From positions 1 to 12,087 of the forward strand of contig JAGYNW010000045.1 in the NCBI GenBank assembly GCA_018399915.1: a stretch of 12,087 nt of DNA, given 5' to 3'. Position 1 is the stretch's first letter. Each line of letters begins with the position of its first letter. The translations under genes and the position numbers were made by a program. This document shows positions 6,520-12,087 of the stretch, piece by piece. The DNA is from Candidatus Omnitrophota bacterium. GTDB lineage: Bacteria > Omnitrophota > Gorgyraeia > Zapsychrales > Zapsychraceae. A model generated the notes under the pieces. It was not told the DNA's origin. It searched no databases and saw only the letters and a list, made by a program, of their open reading frames with translations.

Positions 6520-6547
6520 TGAAGTAGGTTAACCGTTTGTCATTTAT

Positions 6548-7960
6548 ATGAAACCTTTTATATGGGATCCTTCCGGCTGGGTCAAAAAGAACCGGGATCA
6601 ACATGGCGAGCGCTACGGCCTGCTGAATTGGGTATCCAAAACCACTTCTGAAATCGCAGAAACGCAAAGACAACACCTCTTAAGCCAACTGCACGAAAAA
6701 ATTCATTACGGGTTTAAAGATACAAAAATCGACTGCCGTAATCTCTCCCGAGGCTGCACACTGTGCGGACAGGGCCTTTGGTCATGCTTGTTTATTAACG
6801 GCCTGTGCAATTGCGCATGCTTTTATTGTCCGAATGTGCAGGATGATATCAGTCTGCCCACAACCAACATGCTTACCTTCCAAGACGCACGCCACTATGC
6901 CGAATATATCAAATCCTTTGGATTTAAAGGCGTAAGCATAAGCGGGGGTGAGCCTCTCATGACCTTTGAGCGGTCTCTCGCCTATTTGACCGCAGTGAAA
7001 AAACATGCCGGGGCCTCTGTTTACACTTGGCTTTATACCAATGGTACTCTTATCACAGAAAAAAAACTTGAACAGTTGCGTGACGCCGGATTAGATGAGA
7101 TCCGGTTTGACATCGGCGCGGCTGATTATTCCCTGGCCTTTGTTGAACAGGCCATAGGTATCATCCCAACGGTTACCATAGAGATCCCGGCTGTCCCTGA
7201 GGATAAAGAAATCCTTAAAGACCAATTAAGAGTGATATCGGATATGGGTGTTAAACATCTGAACCTTCATCAACTGCGTTTAACGCCTTTTAATTTCACA
7301 AACCTGAGCCAACGGCCCTATACTTTTCTTCACGGAGAGCAGGTTACGGTGTTGGAATCCGAACTCTGCGCCCTGGAAATATTGCTTTATGCGCGGGAAA
7401 CAAACATTCCCCTTGGCATCAATTACTGTTCCTTTCATTATAAAAACAGTTTTCAGCATTCATCTGCTCGCCGTAGGGCTGCCGTTTTAATAAAAAAAGG
7501 ATTTGAAGACATTACAGAAAAAGGATTCATCCGGCACCTCACGATAAAGACAACTCCACTGCGCATGGCAAGATTAACAAATCATTTGCAAAACAGTTTG
7601 ATCAACTCTGCTCTTTGGTCAGTCGCAGATGATGAAAAATCACTGCATGTTTCAATCAATGCCATCACACCGGTTCTGAGCGACCTTATGGAAGACCAGG
7701 ACAGCTGTACAATCAGCTATGACGAGGCTTTTTTACGGGAACAGCTCAGCTATCACCTGCCCTTTATTGAGATCGACGTAGGGAAAAAATCATTTTTCAT
7801 CGAAAGAAAAACCTTATCAGACCTCATTGCGATCAACGCCAAGGGACTCCGCTATTTACTGGAAAAAAACTCTTTAAAAAAATCTTTAAACACATGTCCT
7901 GTCAGCAAAGATATTCTTTATTACGAGTCCATTTTCCCAGGATGGAAACCCTATTGTTGA
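6548..7960 (+). CDS. COG2108-type radical SAM protein
   Basis: A 470-residue cytoplasmic radical SAM enzyme. The canonical CxxxCxxC motif that holds the 4Fe-4S cluster for S-adenosylmethionine cleavage is C87/C91/C94 (GLCNCACFYCPN), and the SAM-contacting SGGEP is at 132-136. Landmarks shared with the uncharacterised COG2108 group ('related to pyruvate formate-lyase activating enzyme') are GCTLCGQG before the core, then YTNG, LRDAGLDEIRF, IEIPAVP and INYCSFHYK. The core spans about 60-300; the C-terminal ~140 residues (330-470) have no recognisable domain and end in Cys. Eight cysteines lie within residues 63-94, five more than the SAM cluster needs, suggesting a metal site or second cluster. 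The substrate is unknown. The start at ATG 6548 has no close ribosome site; an in-frame stop at 6530-6532 limits alternatives. It is transcribed divergently from the membrane-protein gene and is 147 bases ahead of rhlE. Confidence 0.9.
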   Translation: MKPFIWDPSGWVKKNRDQHGERYGLLNWVSKTTSEIAETQRQHLLSQLHEKIHYGFKDTKIDCRNLSRGCTLCGQGLWSCLFINGLCNCACFYCPNVQDDISLPTTNMLTFQDARHYAEYIKSFGFKGVSISGGEPLMTFERSLAYLTAVKKHAGASVYTWLYTNGTLITEKKLEQLRDAGLDEIRFDIGAADYSLAFVEQAIGIIPTVTIEIPAVPEDKEILKDQLRVISDMGVKHLNLHQLRLTPFNFTNLSQRPYTFLHGEQVTVLESELCALEILLYARETNIPLGINYCSFHYKNSFQHSSARRRAAVLIKKGFEDITEKGFIRHLTIKTTPLRMARLTNHLQNSLINSALWSVADDEKSLHVSINAITPVLSDLMEDQDSCTISYDEAFLREQLSYHLPFIEIDVGKKSFFIERKTLSDLIAINAKGLRYLLEKNSLKKSLNTCPVSKDILYYESIFPGWKPYC

Positions 7961-7985
7961 GTACTTCCAACGTGATATTTACAAT
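7957..7985 (+). promoter_or_regulatory. Sigma70-like promoter for the helicase gene
   Basis: -35 TTGAGT (7957-7962, overlapping the stop codon of the radical SAM gene), 17-base spacer, -10 TACAAT (7980-7985). The start near 7992 would give a leader of about 115 bases before the helicase ATG. Confidence 0.45.
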
Positions 7986-8107
7986 GAAAAATGTTCGCGC
8001 CTGAGGAATTAATCCTTTCTATTCAAGGCATTTCCTGATAGATTAAAGAAGAGTTAGATCTCAAAATTTTTATATCATTATTACATAATCAAGATTAAGG
8101 AATTCTT

Positions 8108-9325
8108 ATGAACAAACCAAACGCGGATTTTTTTCATCTGGGCATTGCCCCGGACATGTTAATGATCCTGAAGAAATTAAAATTTATTACGCCCACCCCG
8201 ATTCAACAAAAAGCAATCCCCATTGTGCTGGATGGACAGGATATTGTGGGTATTGCCCAAACCGGCACCGGCAAAACCCTTGCCTTTGGCATTCCCATGG
8301 TCCAGCGACTCGCTGCTGACGGCGGAAAATCCCTTATCATCGTTCCCACCCGGGAATTAGCCCTACAGGTCGCTGACGCGCTGGAACCGCTTTTACGTCC
8401 TTTTAAAATGGAAAGCGTAGTGCTGATCGGCGGGGTCAAAATGTCGGGGCAACTGGAAGATATCAAACGTGACCCGGATGTAATCATTGCCACCCCTGGA
8501 CGCATGAACGATCACATCTATAACTGCACGATAGGCCTGGCCGAGGTTAAGATCCTGATCCTGGATGAAGCTGACCGCATGTTCGATATGGGATTTGAAC
8601 CCCAGATCAAAAGCATTATCCGATGCCTGACATACCCGAAACAAACTTTGTTATTTTCCGCGACCATGCCGCCGAATATCTTAAAACTGGCCTCCAAACA
8701 CATGAAACTACCTGTGACTGTGGAAATCGCGCCTTCGGGAACAACCATTAAGGAAATCTCACAGGAGCTATTTATTGTTAAAGAAGCAGGCAAGCTTGAT
8801 GTCCTGGAAGCCCTTTTGCGGAAATACCGGGGACCGGTCTTGATCTTCACCCGCACCAAACAAAAAGCCAGCCGCATCACACGGAAAATACGATCCCTGA
8901 AATTCAAAGTAAGTGAAATCCACTCCGACAGATCCATGGAACAACGGACCTTTGCTATGGAAGGATTCAAACGCGGGCGTTACAATGTCCTGGTCGCTAC
9001 GGATATCGCAGCCCGCGGTATTGATATCAGCATGATTGAACTGGTTGTCAATTTTGACCTGCCGGATGACGCGGAAAACTATGTGCATCGTATCGGACGC
9101 ACAGGCCGTGCCGGCAAAGAAGGCCACGCCGTGACCTTTGCCACTCCGGCACAACAAACGGATATTCAAAAGATTGAAAGCTTGATCAAAATGCGTCTAC
9201 CGCGGACTCAACGCCCGGGCCTGGGGAAAAAGGAGTTTAATGCCAATGCAACAAAGGCAGAAAAGGGTTCCAATAGAACCACGCGCAGACCAAGACATAA
9301 CACAAAAAAGACTAGAAACAGATAA
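8108..9325 (+). CDS. rhlE: DEAD-box ATP-dependent RNA helicase, RhlE type
   Basis: A 405-residue RNA helicase that unwinds RNA duplexes using ATP, acting in ribosome assembly or RNA decay. ATG 8108 has TAAGGA 6 bases upstream. All DEAD-box motifs are present in order: Q motif (F9 and PTPIQ 29-33), motif I AQTGTGKT (50-57), Ia PTRELA (80-85), GG (108-109), Ib TPGR (129-132), II DEAD (153-156, then RMFDMGF), III SAT (184-186), V ATDIAARGID (297-306) and VI HRIGRTGRAG (327-336). The motif IV region reads IHSDRS rather than the usual IHGDKS. The last ~35 residues form a short, very basic, Asn/Thr-rich tail that probably aids RNA binding. The lack of a dbpA-type or CsdA C-terminal domain and the total length favour the RhlE subgroup. 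It probably has its own promoter, with a leader of ~115 bases. Confidence 0.95.
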   Translation: MNKPNADFFHLGIAPDMLMILKKLKFITPTPIQQKAIPIVLDGQDIVGIAQTGTGKTLAFGIPMVQRLAADGGKSLIIVPTRELALQVADALEPLLRPFKMESVVLIGGVKMSGQLEDIKRDPDVIIATPGRMNDHIYNCTIGLAEVKILILDEADRMFDMGFEPQIKSIIRCLTYPKQTLLFSATMPPNILKLASKHMKLPVTVEIAPSGTTIKEISQELFIVKEAGKLDVLEALLRKYRGPVLIFTRTKQKASRITRKIRSLKFKVSEIHSDRSMEQRTFAMEGFKRGRYNVLVATDIAARGIDISMIELVVNFDLPDDAENYVHRIGRTGRAGKEGHAVTFATPAQQTDIQKIESLIKMRLPRTQRPGLGKKEFNANATKAEKGSNRTTRRPRHNTKKTRNR

Positions 9326-9339
9326 CCAGTAAACCTTTT

Positions 9340-9376
9340 TATAAAAAATAGCTGCCAACGATAAAAATTATTGGCA
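9340..9376 (-). terminator. Rho-independent terminator of the glgA-dinB-DUF2161 operon
   Basis: Read on the minus strand, TGCCAA (9376-9371) pairs with TTGGCA (9358-9353), with partial pairing inside the loop, followed by GCTATTTTTTAT. It lies 36 bases after the DUF2161 stop. On the plus strand no T-run follows the stem, so it serves the minus-strand operon. A second, mutually exclusive stem AACGAT (9357-9362) / ATCGTT (9376-9381) overlaps it. Confidence 0.65.
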
Positions 9377-9411
9377 TCGTTACGTATCATCTGTTTTAAC
9401 CTGACTGTTTC

Positions 9412-10089
9412 TCAACGCCAGAGTTGATGGATCTTATCCTGATATTTGATCCGAAAAAACTCAAAGTCCGGTGTAATGCGATAGACCCCGTGGGAAATGC
9501 GTTCAAACCAACCAAGATAGTTATTCTTCAAAATATCCGCAGCCTTTTCCATGGCCAGGTCCTCACGGACTTTTCTTGTGGATACGGGCCCATTTTCATA
9601 GAGATACATGGCTACCCGGATGGCCTTCTCCTTATATGAAGTGAACAAAAGTTCGCCGGTGCTTCCGGCTTGATTGAGATCCAGGCTGCGTCCTTCCATT
9701 TCCTTCAATGCCAAACGCTTTTTAGCGTAATTCTTTCGAGAAACAAACGGGGCCGGAGGGAACTCCAAAACAACCGTTTTCCGGGCATGTTGATCTAAAG
9801 TTAGCAAGCCGCAATGCAAGCGTTTCAACAAGCCACACATCCGCTTGTAAGATTTTGGCCAACGGCCGCCCTTCTTTAAGGGAACATAGGCGTAGACTTG
9901 GTCCGTAATCTTCAACCGCTCAATCAATTGATAAACCAACTGCAGATTAAAACAAATCTTCATCTCTACGACCAGGAACTCATCATCTTTTTGCGCTATG
10001 ACATCCACCCCTTCCACCTCGGAATGAACCGCATAGCCCCTTCTTTCCAAAAATTCCTTCAGCGGCTTATACATATCAACTTCTTTCAC
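9412..10089 (-). CDS. DUF2161 family PD-(D/E)XK-fold protein (putative phosphodiesterase/nuclease)
   Basis: A 225-residue protein if started at GTG 10089, which follows AAGGGGGG by 9 bases and gives the family-typical N-terminus (M)KEVDMYKPLKEFLERRGY. An ATG at 10074 is the alternative; a longer frame opening at 10233 would lie largely inside dinB and is not credible. The nuclease-fold signature is visible as E24, D29 (GVDVIA) and E42-x-K44 (VVEMK), the spacing expected of a PD-(D/E)XK site. The rest follows the DUF2161 pattern: FNLQLVYQLIERLKITDQVY, a Pro-rich stretch, a basic KRLALKE region, the STGELLFTSYKEKAIRVA segment and a C-terminal winged-helix-like part with YLGWFERISHGVYRIT. Its substrate is not known. 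Only 16 bases separate it from dinB, so it is cotranscribed, and its Shine-Dalgarno sits at the dinB stop. Confidence 0.85.
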   Translation of the reverse strand: MKEVDMYKPLKEFLERRGYAVHSEVEGVDVIAQKDDEFLVVEMKICFNLQLVYQLIERLKITDQVYAYVPLKKGGRWPKSYKRMCGLLKRLHCGLLTLDQHARKTVVLEFPPAPFVSRKNYAKKRLALKEMEGRSLDLNQAGSTGELLFTSYKEKAIRVAMYLYENGPVSTRKVREDLAMEKAADILKNNYLGWFERISHGVYRITPDFEFFRIKYQDKIHQLWR

Positions 10090-10105
10090 TGACCTGTTCC
10101 CCCCT

Positions 10106-11260
10106 TCACTTTGCCCTGAAAATGGCATTCTCTCCAAATTTGTCTTTGATCGAATCAATGGCCTTGTGAACCTGCTCAACCTTTTGCTGAGCCGGGTCAG
10201 AAAACAAACTGTCGACCACATAGGGATCATCAAAATTGGTCACCTTGATACCGATAAGCCGTAGATAGCTGCCCGGGATATAAACATCCTGAAATAACCG
10301 GCAGGCCTGGGTGTAGATCACTTCAAAATAATTACTTCTGTCCTTTAATGTGCGTGAGCGCAGAACTGTTTTGAAATCTTTGGTCCGGACCTTGACAGAG
10401 ATCGTCCGTCCCTTTAAATGCATCAGACGTAGCCGGCGGGATATCTTCTGGCTTAAAAAGGAAAAAATCTCTTTGATCTCCTGCGGGTCAGCCGTATCCA
10501 TGGCAAAGGTATGCTCATTGCTGACAGACTTAATTTCTTCATCCATCATAATGCCACGGGGATCAATGCCGTTGGCCAGGTCGTGCAAATGCAGACCCTG
10601 CTCACCAAAATACCGGTAAAGAATCTCGGGGTCGGCCTTAGCCAACTCCCTGATGTGAGTGATTCCCATTTTTTGCAAAGCCGCGCCGGTTTTGGGACCA
10701 ACCCCCCACAAGCGGCTCACAGGCAATTTCCATAAAAATCCCTGCACTTCTTCTAGCTTTACCTCTAAAAGCCCGTCAGGTTTAGACAGGTCAGAGGCAA
10801 TCTTGGCGACCATCTTAACCGGAGCGATTCCGATGGAGGCATTCAAGCCGGTTTGCGTTTTAATCCTTTGTTTAATCAGACGGCAAGTATTAAGGGGGGT
10901 CCCATGAAGATGATAGCTGCCGGTTATATCAAAAAAAGCCTCATCAATGCTGACCGGCTCGATCAGATCCGTAAAATCATAAAGCAGATTAAATACCTCG
11001 TGCGAGATCTCTTTATATTGGCCCATATTGCCACGCAAAAAGACCGCGTTAGGACAACGACGGTAGGCCTCCGAAATAGGCATGGCCGAGTGTATACCGT
11101 ATTTACGGGCCTCATAAGAGCAGGTGGCAACAACTCCCCGCCCTCTCCCGCCTTTAGGGTCTGCACCGACAACTACAGGGCGGCCTTCAAGGCTGGGATC
11201 ATTACGTTGTTCAACAGACGCAAAAAATGCGTCCATGTCCATATGCGCTATTACACTCAC
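10106..11260 (-). CDS. dinB: DNA polymerase IV (Y-family, lesion bypass)
   Basis: A 384-residue error-prone translesion polymerase. Catalytic acidic residues are D8 (HMDMDAFFASVE) and D106-E107 (SIDEAFFD), with F13 as the steric gate against ribonucleotides. Palm/fingers motifs YEARKYGIHSAMP (49-61) and the thumb motif LWGVGPKTGAAL are intact, and the little-finger domain fills the last ~130 residues. The beta-clamp peptide region reads V349-D-S-L-F353, where the usual first residue Gln is replaced by Val, so clamp binding may be weakened. The start is GTG 11260, which overlaps the TGA stop of glgA by 4 bases (GTGA), giving translational coupling. It is followed 16 bases later by the DUF2161 gene. 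No LexA box can be judged because the operon promoter lies outside the window. Confidence 0.95.
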   Translation of the reverse strand: MSVIAHMDMDAFFASVEQRNDPSLEGRPVVVGADPKGGRGRGVVATCSYEARKYGIHSAMPISEAYRRCPNAVFLRGNMGQYKEISHEVFNLLYDFTDLIEPVSIDEAFFDITGSYHLHGTPLNTCRLIKQRIKTQTGLNASIGIAPVKMVAKIASDLSKPDGLLEVKLEEVQGFLWKLPVSRLWGVGPKTGAALQKMGITHIRELAKADPEILYRYFGEQGLHLHDLANGIDPRGIMMDEEIKSVSNEHTFAMDTADPQEIKEIFSFLSQKISRRLRLMHLKGRTISVKVRTKDFKTVLRSRTLKDRSNYFEVIYTQACRLFQDVYIPGSYLRLIGIKVTNFDDPYVVDSLFSDPAQQKVEQVHKAIDSIKDKFGENAIFRAK

Positions 11261-12087
11261 AATAATTTTTTATACAAAGCAAAGGTTGCTTGGGCTACCG
11301 CATTCCACGTATAATTTTCAAGTACCCGCTGACGGCCGGCCTTGCCAAAACGGGTCCGCAATTTATCATCCTGCATCAAGGCATTGATCTTCTCAGCCAA
11401 ATCCTTGGAAAGCTTACCCGGATTTCCGGGTTCATGCGAGCCGGCCTTACAATGAACCGGCACCAAATAGCCTGTTTCTCCACTGACGACGACTTCCTTT
11501 ATCCCGCCCACCGCCGTCGCCACAACCGGAGTTTCGCACGCCATGGCCTCAATATTGATAATGCCGAACGGTTCATACACCGATGGGCAACAAAAAACCG
11601 CGGCATGCGAATATAAGGCTACCGCAGATTTAAGGTCTACCATCTCCTTGATCCAATGCACCCCCGGATGGATCTTCTGTGTCCGTTTCATCAAAGATTC
11701 CATCTCCTTTGCGATCGTTGCTGTATCCGGTGAGCTGGCACACAATACAACCTGAATATCCTTATTCATGTAAGGTATCGCATTAACCAAATGGATAATC
11801 CCCTTTTGACGGGTAATCCGCCCGACAAAAAGCACATAGGGTTTATCCGGATCCACCCCCCAACGTCTCAGTGGGCGGGGATCCCTTACCGGTTTATATA
11901 CATCCGGATCAATCCCATTGGGAATGACATGGATCCGTTTAGCCGAAACGGAAAAATGCTCCAAGATATTTTGTTTGGTTTCCTGGGAAACCGCGATAAC
12001 CGCGTCCGTCATTTCAAGCGCTGTCTTTTCGATCCACGAACTGAAATTGTAGCCCGGGCCAAGCTGATCCCTTTTCCAGGGACGTAA
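11257..12087 (-). CDS. glgA: GlgA-type glycogen synthase / GT4 glycosyltransferase, 5' end outside window
   Basis: The frame enters from the right edge (276 codons visible) and ends at 11257. The visible start LRPWKRDQLGPGYNFSSW followed by IEKTALEMTDAVIAVS is characteristic of the actinobacterial-type GlgA family, so the ATG at 12012 is internal and the true start lies beyond 12087. Further motifs are IHVIPNGID (hinge), YVLFVGRITRQKG (start of the nucleotide-sugar-binding Rossmann domain), VFCCPSVYEPFGIINIEAMAC (the E-x7-E motif of GT4 retaining enzymes) and GGIKEVVVSGETGYLVP. The family transfers glucose from ADP- or UDP-glucose to make alpha-glucan or related products; the donor cannot be read from this part. 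It is coupled to dinB through a 4-base stop/start overlap. Confidence 0.9.
   Translation of the reverse strand, partial: LRPWKRDQLGPGYNFSSWIEKTALEMTDAVIAVSQETKQNILEHFSVSAKRIHVIPNGIDPDVYKPVRDPRPLRRWGVDPDKPYVLFVGRITRQKGIIHLVNAIPYMNKDIQVVLCASSPDTATIAKEMESLMKRTQKIHPGVHWIKEMVDLKSAVALYSHAAVFCCPSVYEPFGIINIEAMACETPVVATAVGGIKEVVVSGETGYLVPVHCKAGSHEPGNPGKLSKDLAEKINALMQDDKLRTRFGKAGRQRVLENYTWNAVAQATFALYKKLL

Larger units (their letters stand above)
6225..6547. other. Divergent intergenic control region
   Basis: A 323-base gap between divergent genes. From left to right it holds a ~100-base leader of the membrane-protein gene with CGCTTTCA repeated at 6274 and 6307, its promoter (6324-6353), a tandem A/T-rich repeat (6356-6386), a 75-base stretch with nothing recognisable, the plus-strand promoter (6463-6491) and a leader stem-loop (6503-6519). 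No coding frame or RNA gene is visible. Confidence 0.55.

Noticed and set aside
6503..6523. Box C/D-like snippet (TGATGA and CTGA) in the radical SAM leader
   Set aside because: Box C/D guide RNAs are not expected in bacteria; the same bases are explained by a simple 6-pair stem-loop.
8203..9169. Several minus-strand frames of 83-150 codons opposite the helicase
   Set aside because: All lie antisense to intact DEAD-box motifs and have no ribosome sites or coherent composition.
9412..10233. DUF2161 gene starting at ATG 10233
   Set aside because: The first 48 codons lie mostly inside dinB and read as an antifamily sequence; GTG 10089 fits the family N-terminus and has a ribosome site.
10853..11314. 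Plus-strand frame of 153 codons opposite dinB
   Set aside because: It is the shadow of a strongly conserved polymerase gene; the translation is rich in Arg/Thr with no domain pattern.
11257..12012. ATG 12012 as the start of the glycosyltransferase
   Set aside because: The frame stays open to the right edge and the 25 codons before it match the conserved GlgA sequence, so this Met is internal.
1..12087. CRISPR array, transposase, tRNA/rRNA, restriction or abortive-infection cassette
   Set aside because: I looked for regularly spaced repeats, terminal inverted repeats, tRNA-like folds and defence-type domains and saw none. The PD-(D/E)XK protein belongs to DUF2161 and is not next to a methyltransferase.

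Overview
The window reads as a chromosomal stretch of a Gram-negative (two-membrane) bacterium. The support is a predicted outer-membrane beta-barrel protein ending in an aromatic residue, two lipoproteins with lipobox cysteines, an entericidin-like small lipoprotein and an MscS channel. Base composition looks moderate (somewhat under half G+C by eye, not computed), with A/T-rich intergenic gaps and sigma70-like promoters. I cannot name the species. The gene mix would suit an environmental lineage such as a deltaproteobacterial or Omnitrophota/PVC-like genome, but that is a weak guess. I see no phage, transposase, CRISPR, rRNA or tRNA.

Layout: (1) 1-999, minus: the N-terminal 333 codons of an unrecognised cytoplasmic protein that runs off the left edge, with its own promoter at 1048-1075. 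(2) 1230-3427, minus: a two-gene unit made of a 577-residue beta-barrel protein and a small lipoprotein joined by a TAATG stop/start overlap, with a promoter at 3468-3496. (3) 3600-3932, minus: a 48-residue entericidin-like lipoprotein, followed by a long imperfect hairpin that overlaps a possible 35-residue membrane microprotein, then terminator-like stems. (4) 4081-6224, minus: a probable envelope unit of a five-segment membrane protein (TTG start), a secreted PsbP-like protein (GTG start) and an MscS channel. (5) 6225-6547: a 323-base divergent control region with promoters facing both ways and a tandem repeat. (6) 6548-9325, plus: a COG2108-type radical SAM enzyme with a striking cysteine cluster, then an RhlE-type DEAD-box RNA helicase with its own promoter. 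(7) 9340-12087, minus: a tightly packed operon of GlgA-type glycosyltransferase (5' end off the right edge), DNA polymerase IV and a DUF2161 PD-(D/E)XK-fold protein, closed by a terminator that faces the helicase gene.

Functionally, the left half is mostly cell-envelope genes (barrel plus lipoprotein, stress-type lipoprotein, osmotic safety valve), and the right half joins RNA remodelling, an unassigned radical-SAM reaction, glucan synthesis and lesion-bypass replication. No single obvious new defence or metabolic system is visible. The parts most worth following are the Cys-rich radical SAM enzyme, the glgA-dinB-DUF2161 coupling, and the small lipoprotein/hairpin locus. Several real features are easy to miss: the edge-truncated gene at 1-999, the 48-residue lipoprotein at 3786-3932, and four genes that start with GTG or TTG.
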